Assembly: GCF_002938435.1 (NCBI RefSeq)
Contig: NZ_POQT01000003.1
Location: forward strand, 156,164-220,163
Length of the DNA: 64,000 nucleotides
Direction: 5' to 3'
Origin: Blastococcus saxobsidens
GTDB lineage: Bacteria > Actinomycetota > Actinomycetes > Mycobacteriales > Geodermatophilaceae
Each line of letters begins with the position of its first letter. Position 1 is the stretch's first letter. Position numbers and translations under genes: made by a program. The notes under the pieces were generated by a model. The model was not told the DNA's origin. It saw only the letters and a list, made by a program, of their open reading frames with translations, and did not search any database. Positions 49,482-56,889 of this stretch are shown piece by piece.

Positions 49482-50691
49482 GATCGATCTGGTGTCCGAG
49501 CACGCCAGCCCGCTCGCCGCCATCGGCGGTGTCGACGCCGGTGGGCAGAACGTGCACGTCGCGGCCCTGGCTGCCGGGCTCGCCCGGCGCGGGCACGAGG
49601 TCACCGTGCACACCCGCCGCGACGACGAGTCGCTGCCCGAGCGGGTCGTCGTGCAGGACGGCTACAACGTCGTGCACGTGACCGCCGGCCCGCCCGAGCA
49701 GCTGCCCAAGGACGAGCTGCTGCAGCACATGCCCGCCTTCGCGCGGGTGCTGCGGCACGGCTGGGCGGCGGCCCGGCCCGACGTCGTGCACGCCCACTTC
49801 TGGATGAGCGGCCTGGCGTCGGTCGAGGCCTCGGCCAGCCTGCTGCAGCCGGTGCCGGTGCTGCAGACCTTCCACGCGCTCGGCTCGGTCAAGCGGCGCC
49901 ACCAGGGCGACGCCGACACCTCGCCGGCCGAGCGCGTCGACCTCGAGCGCGGGCTCTGCCGCGACGTCGGCCACGTCGTGGCCACCTGCTCCGACGAGGT
50001 GTTCGAGCTGCGCCGCCTGGGGCTGCCCAGCGACCGCGTCTCGATCGTGCCCTGCGGCGTCGACACGTCGGTCTTCACGCCGCGCGGCCCGGTCGCCCCG
50101 CGCGGGGACCGGAAGCGGCTGCTGGTGCTGGGCCGGCTGGTCGAGCGCAAGGGCCAGGACGACGCCGTGCGGGCGCTGCGGGCGGTGCCCGACGCCGAGC
50201 TCGTCGTCGTCGGCGGGCCCGCGCCCGACGCGATCGACGCCGATCCGGAGGTGCGGCGGTTGCGCGGCATCGCCGCCGAGGCGGGCGTGGCCGACCGGCT
50301 GGTGTTCGCCGGCTCGGTCGCGCGGGCCGACGTCCCGGCGTGGGTGCGCTCGGCCGACGTCGTGCTGGCCGTGCCCTGGTACGAGCCGTTCGGCATCACC
50401 CCGCTGGAGGCCATGGCCTGCGGGCGTCCCGTCGTGGCCACCGCGGTCGGTGGCCTGCAGGACACCGTCGCCGACGGCGTCACCGGCGACCTCGTCCCCC
50501 CGCGGGACCCGGCCCGCCTGGGCGAGGTGCTCGCCGCGCTCCTGGCCGACGACGAGCGCCGTGCCGCCTACGGCGCGGCCGGTGTGCGTCGCGCCCGGGC
50601 CCGCTACCGCTGGGACCGCGTCGTCGCCGACACCGAAACCGTCTACCGGCAGGTCCTCGCCCGCCGCCGTCCCGTGGAGGTCGCAAGGTGA
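49477..50691 (+). CDS. Glycosyltransferase family 4
   Basis: 404 residues from ATG 49477 with GGAGG eight bases upstream in a duplicated leader. Classic GT4 layout: VSEHASPLAAIGGVDAGGQN in the acceptor domain, VVHAHFWMSGLASVEA, KRLLVLGRLVERKGQDDAV and the donor motif YEPFGITPLEAMACGRPVVA (E-x7-E). It resembles MshA/D-inositol-3-phosphate and sucrose-phosphate-synthase-like transferases, using a nucleotide sugar. In this operon the donor is perhaps a nucleotide-activated heptose. Followed by the second copy of the leader and gmhA. Confidence 0.9.
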   Translation: MRIDLVSEHASPLAAIGGVDAGGQNVHVAALAAGLARRGHEVTVHTRRDDESLPERVVVQDGYNVVHVTAGPPEQLPKDELLQHMPAFARVLRHGWAAARPDVVHAHFWMSGLASVEASASLLQPVPVLQTFHALGSVKRRHQGDADTSPAERVDLERGLCRDVGHVVATCSDEVFELRRLGLPSDRVSIVPCGVDTSVFTPRGPVAPRGDRKRLLVLGRLVERKGQDDAVRALRAVPDAELVVVGGPAPDAIDADPEVRRLRGIAAEAGVADRLVFAGSVARADVPAWVRSADVVLAVPWYEPFGITPLEAMACGRPVVATAVGGLQDTVADGVTGDLVPPRDPARLGEVLAALLADDERRAAYGAAGVRRARARYRWDRVVADTETVYRQVLARRRPVEVAR

Positions 50692-50748
50692 AGTGCTCGA
50701 CAGCACGGCGCAGCCGTTCAGTTCCTGCACCGGAGGTGGGTCGATGAG
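50688..50748 (+). repeat. Duplicated leader, copy 2
   Basis: Second copy of the 61-base leader, immediately before the gmhA-like start. The small hairpin is ACGGC-GCA-GCCGT; its closing A-T replaces the C-G of copy 1, and the loop changes GAA to GCA, keeping a GNA form. The ribosome site CCGGAGGTGGG is unchanged. Confidence 0.8.
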
Positions 50749-51469
50749 CATCCCCCCGCACTCCTTCCGGGAGAACGTGGTCGCGCAGGCCCCGGCGCCC
50801 CAGGGGCGGGCGCAGGGGGCGGCTGCCGCCTTCCCGATGCCGGACACCTGCACGCACCTCACCGGTGCCGACCACGTCGCGTCGCTGACCGCGGCGCTCG
50901 GCTCGCTGGACGCCCAGCTGCCGGCGCTGGACCGCTGGGGTCGGCTGGCCGCCGAGGTGCTCTGCGGTCCCGGGCGCGGGCGGCTGCTCGCCGCCGGCAA
51001 CGGGGGCAGCGCCGCGCAGGCCCAGCACCTCACCGCCGAGCTGGTCGGCCGCTACCGCGCGGACCGGCCCCCGTTCTCGGCGATCTGCCTGACCGCCGAG
51101 ACGTCCTCGCTGACCGCGATCGCCAACGACTACCCGGCCGACGAGCTGTTCGCCCGCCAGGTGGAGGCGCACGGCCGCGAGGGCGACGTCCTCGTCCTGC
51201 TCTCCACCTCCGGGCGCTCGCCGAACGCCGTCGCCGCGGCCCGCCGGGCCCGCGAGTGCGGCATCACCGTGCTGGCGATGACCGGCCCGGCGCCCAATCC
51301 GCTGGCCGCCGTGGCCGACGACGCCGTCGCCATCGACTCGCCGTGGACGGCCACCGTGCAGGAGTGCCACCTCGTCGCGCTGCACCTGCTCTGCGCCGCG
51401 TTCGACGAGGCGGTGCTCGCCGAGCCGGCCCGCGTGCCGACCGGCCCGTCGTTCGAGGCGGCGACGTGA
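50744..51469 (+). CDS. gmhA: Sedoheptulose-7-phosphate isomerase (GmhA-like SIS protein)
   Basis: 241 residues from ATG 50744. A 35-residue N-terminal tail precedes the SIS domain. Landmarks: LLAAGNGGSAAQAQHLTAEL (phosphosugar site and metal His), FSAICLTAETSSLTAIANDY, LVLLSTSGRSPNAVAAARRA and WTATVQECHLVALHLLCAAF with the catalytic Glu/His. GmhA converts sedoheptulose 7-phosphate to D-glycero-D-manno-heptose 7-phosphate, the first step of nucleotide-heptose synthesis. The next gene (GTGA overlap) encodes the following two steps, so the assignment is well supported. Confidence 0.93.
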   Translation: MSIPPHSFRENVVAQAPAPQGRAQGAAAAFPMPDTCTHLTGADHVASLTAALGSLDAQLPALDRWGRLAAEVLCGPGRGRLLAAGNGGSAAQAQHLTAELVGRYRADRPPFSAICLTAETSSLTAIANDYPADELFARQVEAHGREGDVLVLLSTSGRSPNAVAAARRARECGITVLAMTGPAPNPLAAVADDAVAIDSPWTATVQECHLVALHLLCAAFDEAVLAEPARVPTGPSFEAAT

Positions 51470-52851
51470 GCGCCCGGCCGCTGGTCGTCGTCGGCGACGC
51501 GCTGCTCGACGTCGACCTGGTCGGGAGCGCGTCCCGGCTCACCCCCGACGCGCCCGTGCCGGTGGTCGAGGACATCGAGCGCCGCGAGCGTCCCGGCGGG
51601 GCGGCGCTGGCCGCGGTGATCGCGGCGGCGGCAGGATCCCGCGAGGTCGTGCTCGTCGCCCCGATCGACTCCGACGACGGGGCCGCCCGCCTGCGCGAGC
51701 TGCTCGCCGGCCGGGTCCGGCTGATCGCGATCCCGGCCGGCGGGGGCACCGCGGTCAAGCAGCGGGTGCGCGTGGGGGACCACTCCGTCGCACGGCTGGA
51801 CAGCGGTGCGCCGGTCGCCACGCTGGGCCCGCTGCCGGCCGAGGCGGCCGAGGCGATCCGGGACGCGGCAGCGGTGCTCGTCGCCGACTACGGCCGGGGG
51901 ACGACGGCCGCGGCCGACGTCCGCGAGGCGCTCGGCGCCGCCCGTGGGCCGGTCGTCTGGGATCCGCACCCGCGCGGCGCCGACCCGGTGCCGAACGCCC
52001 GGCTGGTGACGCCGAACGGCGCCGAGGCGGCCCGCGTGGCCGCCGACGCCGCCACCGGGAACGGCCTGGCCGCGGTGGGGGCCCGCGCGGAGGCCCTGAT
52101 CCGGCTGTGGGGCGTCGGCGCGGTCGCCGTCACCCTCGGCTCCCGGGGTGCCCTGCTCTCCTACGGCTCCGGGGCGCCCATGGTCGTGCCGGCGGTGGCG
52201 GTGACCGGCGGTGACCCGTGCGGTGCCGGCGACTCGTTCGCCGCCGCCGCCGCGCTGGCGCTGGCCGACGGCGCGGTCACCGGCGAGGCGGTCGCGGCAG
52301 CCGTGGCGTTCGCCTCGGCGTTCGTCGCCCGCGGCGGGGCGACGGCGTGGGACGCGGGCGACGCCGCCGGTGCGGCCGGGCGGCCGGACGCCGTCGCCGA
52401 CACCGGTGCCGAGGGGGTCATCGCCCAGGTGCGGGCGTCCGGCGGCACCGTCGTCGCCACCGGGGGCTGCTTCGACCTGCTGCACCCCGGCCACGTCGCC
52501 ACGCTCCGCGCCGCCCGCGGCCTCGGGGACTGCCTGGTCGTCTGCATCAACTCCGACGCCTCGGTCCGCCGGCTCAAGGGGCCCTCGCGGCCGCTGGTGA
52601 CGGCGGGGGACCGGGCGCGCGTGCTCGAGGCCCTGGAGTTCGTCGACGCCGTCGTCGTGTTCGACGAGGACACCCCGGCGGAGGTGCTGGACCGGCTGCG
52701 GCCCGACGTGTGGGCCAAGGGCGGCGACTACGCCGGCGCCGACCTGCCCGAGGCCGAGGTGCTGCGCACGTGGGGCGGGCAGGCCGTCGTCCTGCCCTAC
52801 CTCGACGGGCACTCGACGACCGCACTGGTCGAGCGCTCCCGGGTGTGGTGA
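51466..52851 (+). CDS. hldE: Bifunctional heptose kinase / adenylyltransferase (HldE-like)
   Basis: 461 residues from GTG 51466. The PfkB kinase half (about 1-310) has LVVVGDALLDVDLVG, RPGGAALAAVIAAAAG, and the catalytic GDPCGAGDSFAAAAAL. The nucleotidyltransferase half has GGCFDLLHPGHVATLRAAR (near 332-350) and INSDASVRRLKG. HldE phosphorylates heptose 7-phosphate at C1 and, after GmhB removes the C7 phosphate, adds AMP. GmhA, GmhB domain and HldE are all in this operon, giving a complete ADP-heptose route except the HldD epimerase, which is not seen. Confidence 0.93.
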   Translation: MSARPLVVVGDALLDVDLVGSASRLTPDAPVPVVEDIERRERPGGAALAAVIAAAAGSREVVLVAPIDSDDGAARLRELLAGRVRLIAIPAGGGTAVKQRVRVGDHSVARLDSGAPVATLGPLPAEAAEAIRDAAAVLVADYGRGTTAAADVREALGAARGPVVWDPHPRGADPVPNARLVTPNGAEAARVAADAATGNGLAAVGARAEALIRLWGVGAVAVTLGSRGALLSYGSGAPMVVPAVAVTGGDPCGAGDSFAAAAALALADGAVTGEAVAAAVAFASAFVARGGATAWDAGDAAGAAGRPDAVADTGAEGVIAQVRASGGTVVATGGCFDLLHPGHVATLRAARGLGDCLVVCINSDASVRRLKGPSRPLVTAGDRARVLEALEFVDAVVVFDEDTPAEVLDRLRPDVWAKGGDYAGADLPEAEVLRTWGGQAVVLPYLDGHSTTALVERSRVW

Positions 52852-53864
52852 AGGACCCCGCTGCCCCCCACGGCTCGCACGCTCGCCGCGAGACCCTGCA
52901 GCGGGGCCGTTCCAGGCCCGTCACCGTCGTGCTGCGGCCGCTCGGGCTGGGCGACCTGCTCACCGGCGTCCCTGCGCTCCGCGCGATCCGGGCGGCGGTG
53001 CCCGACCACCGGCTGGTGCTCGCCACCACGGCGGCGCTGCGGCCGCTCGCCGAGCTGATCGACGCCGTCGACGAGGTGCTGCCCGCCCGGGAGCTCGAGC
53101 CGCTGGCCTGGGACGGCCCCCCGCCGGAGCTCGCCGTCGACCTGCACGGCAAGGGGCCGGCCTCGCACGTGGTGGTCGCCGACCTGCGGCCGCAGCGGCT
53201 GCTCACCTTCGGCAGCCCCGGCTATCCCGGGCCGACGTGGTTCCCCGACGAGCACGAGGTGCGGCGCTGGTGCCGGCTGGTCTCCGAGGGGCTGGGCGTC
53301 GACGCCGACCCCGACGCCCTCGACCTGGCCGTCCCCGCCGTGCCCCCGCCGGTGCGCGACGTAGCCGTCGTCCACCCCGGGGCGGCCTACCCGGGCCGGC
53401 GGTGGCCGCCGGACCGGTTCGCCGCCGTCGCCCGGCACCTGGCGGACGCCGGGCACGACGTCCGGATCACCGGCGGACCCGCCGAGGTCCAGCTCGCGCG
53501 GTCGGTCGCCGCGGGGGCAGGGCTGGGCGACGACGCCGTGCTGGCCGGCCGCACGACGTCCCTGGAGCTCGCCGCGGTGGTGGCTTCAGCGCGCGTGGTG
53601 GTCTGCGGCGACACCGGCGTCGCCCACCTGGCCACGGCCTACCGGCGTCCGTCGGTGGTGCTGTTCGGGCCGGTGCCGCCCGCGCTGTGGGGTCCGCCCC
53701 CACGGGAGCAGCACGTCGTCCTCTGGCACGGCGACGGCACCGGCGACCCCTGGGGCACCGAGCTCGACCCGGCGCTGGCGAGGATCACCGTCGACGAGGT
53801 CACCACGGCCCTGGACCGCCTCTTGGCCCCGTCCGGAGGCTCGCCCCGAGCGTGCGAGGGGTGA
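52848..53864 (+). CDS. Glycosyltransferase family 9 (heptosyltransferase-like), second copy
   Basis: Up to 338 residues from GTG 52848 (GTGA overlap with hldE). The first 20 or so residues are encoded by one of the conserved-loop hairpins (52852-52910), so the real start may be GTG near 52933, at VLRPLGLGDLLTGVPALRA, the genuine first GT9 strand. Other landmarks: AVVHPGAAYPGRRWPPDRFA, VRITGGPAEVQLARSVA, LAAVVASARVVVCGDTGVAHLA. It should transfer heptose or a related sugar. Its own 3' end also abuts a hairpin of the same family. Confidence 0.88.
   Translation: MKDPAAPHGSHARRETLQRGRSRPVTVVLRPLGLGDLLTGVPALRAIRAAVPDHRLVLATTAALRPLAELIDAVDEVLPARELEPLAWDGPPPELAVDLHGKGPASHVVVADLRPQRLLTFGSPGYPGPTWFPDEHEVRRWCRLVSEGLGVDADPDALDLAVPAVPPPVRDVAVVHPGAAYPGRRWPPDRFAAVARHLADAGHDVRITGGPAEVQLARSVAAGAGLGDDAVLAGRTTSLELAAVVASARVVVCGDTGVAHLATAYRRPSVVLFGPVPPALWGPPPREQHVVLWHGDGTGDPWGTELDPALARITVDEVTTALDRLLAPSGGSPRACEG
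52852..52910 (+). repeat. Conserved-loop hairpin, copy A (after hldE)
   Basis: Directly after the hldE TGA: outer stem CCCCGCTGC/GCAGCGGGG (52856-52864, 52898-52906), inner stem CACGGC/GCCGCG (52869-52874, 52885-52890), loop TCGCACGCTC (52875-52884). The same loop occurs in copies B, C and D. The 3' side continues CCGTTCCAGG, as in copy C. Confidence 0.8.
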
Positions 53865-53885
53865 GAGGGACGGGGTCCTCTTTCA
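53827..53885 (-). repeat. Conserved-loop hairpin, copy B (after the vWA gene)
   Basis: Read on the minus strand it follows the vWA gene's TGA: stem CCCCGTCC/GGACGGGG (53868-53875, 53827-53834), inner CTCACCCC/GGGGCGAG (53858-53865, 53840-53847), loop TCGCACGCTC (53848-53857). On the plus strand the hairpin is followed by TCCTCTTTC, so it can also terminate the GT9 gene, whose stop lies inside it. Confidence 0.8.
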
Positions 53886-55514
53886 GTCGCGCTGGCGGAG
53901 GGCGTCGAAGAGGACGGTCTGCAGGTCGTTCTCGTCGACCGCGGAGTACGCCGCCCCACCGGTCGCCTCGGCGATCTGCTCCAGCGCTGACAGGTCGGCG
54001 TCCGGCCCCAGCGCCACGCCGATGACCTTGACCGGCCGGTCGGGGTCGGCCTCCGCAGCCAGCGCGACCAGCAGGTTCTGCAGGCTGATGCCCGCGTCGT
54101 CGTCCTCGTTCGTGCCGTCGGTGAGCACCAGCACGCTGTTGACCGCGGTCGGGTCGTAGTCGTCCCGCGCGGCCCGGACGGCGGCCAGCGTGGTGTCGTA
54201 CAGACCCGTGCCGCCGGGGGTGAGCCGCTCCGGGATGGTGTCGAGCTGGTCGTCGAGCACGTCGCGCTGCGGGGTGCCGCCGACGTCGGCGTCCAGCTCC
54301 CGGGTGGGCACCAGCGCCGTCCAGTCCTGCTCACCCTCCAGCTGGTAGGCGAACGCCCACAGGCCGAGCGCGAAGTCGCCCGGCACGAGCGAGAGCGTGC
54401 TCTTGGCGGCGTCGCGGGCGAGGGTGGCCCGGGTGCCGTCGCCGACCGGGGCCTTCATGGACGTGGAGACGTCGAACACCGCCAGCAGCCGGGAGGGCGC
54501 CGCCAGACTGGACAACCGGGTCAGCAGCGCCTGCACCTGCTGCACGTCCAGGGGCAGCGACGCCGGCATCTGCCCGGCGATGCCGGACTCGCCGCCGGCC
54601 CGCGGCGGGGCGCCGCCCTCGGGGCCGCGGAACCCGGCCTCCTGGACGGCTGCCAGCGCGTCCTCGGACCGCAGCCGGCGCACCACGGCCTCCACGGCCG
54701 TCTGCTCGGCGCCGGACGCCGCCCCGACCCGGAGCACCGGGTAGTCCAGCGCCGGCGTGCCCTCGGCCGGGTAGACGGCCACCAGGTTGGCCTCGGTCAC
54801 GCTCTCGTTGGCCGCGTACACCTCCTGCTCGCTCACCGGCACGAGCGGTGCGTCGGCGGCGCCCCCGGTGCCGGTGGCGAGCGCGTCGGCGGGGGAGGGG
54901 GCGGTGTTCCGGGCGGCGGACAGCACGGCCTGCACGACCGCGTTGTCGGCCTGCTCGTCCCCGCCCAGGGAGCTCCGGACGGCGGCCAGGGCGGACAGCC
55001 CCTCGGCGCTGGCGGCCAGGTCCGGCACGGCCAGCGGACGACCGGTGCCCAGCGCCTGCCCCCACGTCGGTGCCTGGTTGGACCAGCCCAGCTCCTCGAC
55101 GGCGGCGCGGCTGGTGGCCAGGACGACGGGGGAGACCGCCATCGACCCCATGGGCTGCAGCTCCCCGTACCCGGACCGGGCGGCCCACAGCGAGGAGTCG
55201 GGCACCCAGACGTCGGGCAGCGCCGCGGCCTCGAGGGCGCCGAGGGAGCCGGCGGTCTGCACCGGCTCCTGCGCGGTGACGGCGGCCTCGACGCACACGT
55301 CGTCGTCGGTCGTGGGGACCTCGGCCAGCAGCTCCTCGGCGAGCCCGCCCAGCTCCGGGGCGACGGTGACGTCGACGGTCACGCGGTCGTCGCAGCCGCG
55401 GGTGGTCAGCCACCAGGTGAGCCCGCCGCCCAGCAGCAGCACGACGAGGCCTGCGGCGAGGAGGACGGGGGGCACCGTACGGCGCCGGGCAGTGGGATCG
55501 GCGTGGCGGCCCAT
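53883..55514 (-). CDS. Membrane-anchored von Willebrand factor A protein with substrate-binding-like domain
   Basis: 543 residues from ATG 55514-55512. One membrane helix (VPPVLLAAGLVVLLLGGGLTWWL) anchors an extracytoplasmic region. Residues about 45-300 resemble a periplasmic binding fold (ALPDVWVPDSSLWAARSGYG, LVAVYPAEGTPALDYPVLR). The C-terminal vWA domain has the MIDAS motif DVSTSMK (near 353), the later Thr in LTPGGTGLYDTTLAAV and LVLTDGTNEDDD. It probably binds a metal-dependent ligand outside the cell. Family role in Gram-positives is mostly unknown. Confidence 0.85.
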   Translation of the reverse strand: MGRHADPTARRRTVPPVLLAAGLVVLLLGGGLTWWLTTRGCDDRVTVDVTVAPELGGLAEELLAEVPTTDDDVCVEAAVTAQEPVQTAGSLGALEAAALPDVWVPDSSLWAARSGYGELQPMGSMAVSPVVLATSRAAVEELGWSNQAPTWGQALGTGRPLAVPDLAASAEGLSALAAVRSSLGGDEQADNAVVQAVLSAARNTAPSPADALATGTGGAADAPLVPVSEQEVYAANESVTEANLVAVYPAEGTPALDYPVLRVGAASGAEQTAVEAVVRRLRSEDALAAVQEAGFRGPEGGAPPRAGGESGIAGQMPASLPLDVQQVQALLTRLSSLAAPSRLLAVFDVSTSMKAPVGDGTRATLARDAAKSTLSLVPGDFALGLWAFAYQLEGEQDWTALVPTRELDADVGGTPQRDVLDDQLDTIPERLTPGGTGLYDTTLAAVRAARDDYDPTAVNSVLVLTDGTNEDDDAGISLQNLLVALAAEADPDRPVKVIGVALGPDADLSALEQIAEATGGAAYSAVDENDLQTVLFDALRQRD

Positions 55515-55595
55515 GCTCGCTCTCTGGATCGACTCGGGGTTGGTGCGGCTCCCCCCGAGCCCGCCCCGTCAGAGTAGAGGGGACGACGAGCCTCT

Positions 55596-55664
55596 CGGTG
55601 TGACGCCGACCACGATCGGTGATCGGCCCTGGTCACACCGCCGTCGGACGGCTGTGTCCGACGG
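55596..55664. terminator. Two hairpins between the decarboxylase-like and vWA genes
   Basis: CGGTGTGAC/GTCACACCG (55596-55604, 55632-55640) and CCGTCGGAC/GTCCGACGG (55641-55649, 55656-55664) adjoin. Both lie just past the stop (55670) of the minus-strand epimerase-type gene and upstream of the vWA gene, so they probably separate these transcripts. Confidence 0.65.
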
Positions 55665-55669
55665 CTGCG

Positions 55670-56659
55670 TCAGACGGCCCGGGCCTGCTGGGCCGTGCGG
55701 TGGGCGGCGAACCACTCGACGGTGCGGCGCAGCCCGTCCTCCGAGGCCACCTGCGGCCGCCAGCCGAGCAGCTCCTGGGCGCGGGTGGTGTCGGGGCGGC
55801 GCACCTTCGGGTCGTCGACCGGCAGGTCGATGAAGTCGATCGGTGACGAGGAGCCGGTGAGCTCGACGATCCACTCGGCGAGCCGCAGCATCGACAGCTC
55901 GTCGGGGTTGCCGATGTTGATCGGTCCGGGCTGGTCGGAGAAGGCCATCGCCAGGATGCCCGCCACGGTGTCGTCGACGTAGCAGATCGAGCGGGTCTGC
56001 GAGCCGTCGCCGGCCACGGTCAGCGGGCGGCCGTCGAGGGCCTGGCTCACGAACGCCGGGATGGCGCGGCCGTCGTCGGCCCGCATGCGGGGACCGTAGG
56101 TGTTGAAGATCCGGACGATGCCGGTGTCGGTGCCCTTCGACGTCCGGTAGGCGGTCGTCATCGCCTCGCCGAAGCGCTTCGCCTCGTCGTAGACGCCGCG
56201 CGGGCCCACCGGGTTGACGTTGCCCCAGTACTCCTCGGTCTGCGGGTGCTGGAGGGGGTCGCCGTAGACCTCGGAGGTCGAGGCGAGGACGTACCGGGCC
56301 CGCTTCTCGTGCGCGAGGCCGAGCGTGTGCAGGGTGCCGAGGCTGCCGACCTTGAGCGTCTCGATCGGCATCTTCAGGTAGTCGATCGGGCTGGCGGGGG
56401 AGGCGAAGTGCAGGACCAGGTCGACCGGGCCGGGGACGTGCACGAACTCGCTCACGTCGCAGCGCACGAGCCGGAAACCGGGGTGCTCCATCAGGTGCAG
56501 CACGTTGTCGGGTGAACCGGTGAGGAAGTTGTCGAGGCAGACGACCTCGACGCCGCGCTCGAGCAGCTGCTCGCAGAGGTGGGAGCCGAGGAAGCCGGCC
56601 CCTCCGGTGACGACCGCCCGGCGGATCGTGCGTGCCTCGCGTACCGGTCCGGTCACCAT
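55670..56659 (-). CDS. NAD-dependent epimerase/dehydratase, UDP-glucuronate decarboxylase (UDP-xylose synthase)-like
   Basis: 329 residues from ATG 56659-56657 with GGAGGAGG upstream. [21 protein letters not shown] is the NAD+-binding loop, with [20 protein letters not shown], a signature close to UDP-glucuronate decarboxylase, and the catalytic YDEAKRFGE (YxxxK). [10 protein letters not shown] carries the catalytic Ser/Thr and Glu. It would make UDP-xylose from UDP-glucuronate for a surface glycan. Next to the heptose operon it fits polysaccharide synthesis. It is not an HldD epimerase by motif. Confidence 0.9.
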   Translation of the reverse strand: MVTGPVREARTIRRAVVTGGAGFLGSHLCEQLLERGVEVVCLDNFLTGSPDNVLHLMEHPGFRLVRCDVSEFVHVPGPVDLVLHFASPASPIDYLKMPIETLKVGSLGTLHTLGLAHEKRARYVLASTSEVYGDPLQHPQTEEYWGNVNPVGPRGVYDEAKRFGEAMTTAYRTSKGTDTGIVRIFNTYGPRMRADDGRAIPAFVSQALDGRPLTVAGDGSQTRSICYVDDTVAGILAMAFSDQPGPINIGNPDELSMLRLAEWIVELTGSSSPIDFIDLPVDDPKVRRPDTTRAQELLGWRPQVASEDGLRRTVEWFAAHRTAQQARAV

Positions 56660-56774
56660 CGCTGCCTCCTCCTCGTGCGGGCGCGGCTGCCGCGCTCGGG
56701 GGCGTCCTACCCGGCGATCCCGGCCACACACTTCGGCACCGAAGTGTCCGGTCTCCCGGCCGGTGGAACGGCGA

Positions 56775-56809
56775 CGGGCCGCCGGCTCCCGGAGGAGACC
56801 GGCGGCCCG
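56775..56809. terminator. Hairpin upstream of the decarboxylase-like gene
   Basis: CGGGCCGCCGG (56775-56785) pairs with CCGGCGGCCCG (56799-56809), eleven pairs, loop of thirteen. It lies between the Liv binding-protein end and the next minus-strand gene start and forms a tandem terminator with copy C of the conserved-loop hairpin. Confidence 0.7.
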
Positions 56810-56821
56810 CCCGTGACGTGC

Positions 56822-56889
56822 TGGAACGGTCACCCTTCAGGGGCCCGCGCCGAGCGTGCGAGGCGTGGGGGAAGGGTGATCCTTCGTCA
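56822..56889 (-). repeat. Conserved-loop hairpin, copy C (after the Liv binding protein)
   Basis: On the minus strand, right after the TGA of the binding-protein gene: outer stem TCACCCTTC/GAAGGGTGA (56871-56879 and 56830-56838), inner CGCC/GGCG (56862-56865, 56848-56851), loop TCGCACGCTC (56852-56861). The outer stem differs in nearly every base from copy D but stays paired. Confidence 0.8.
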
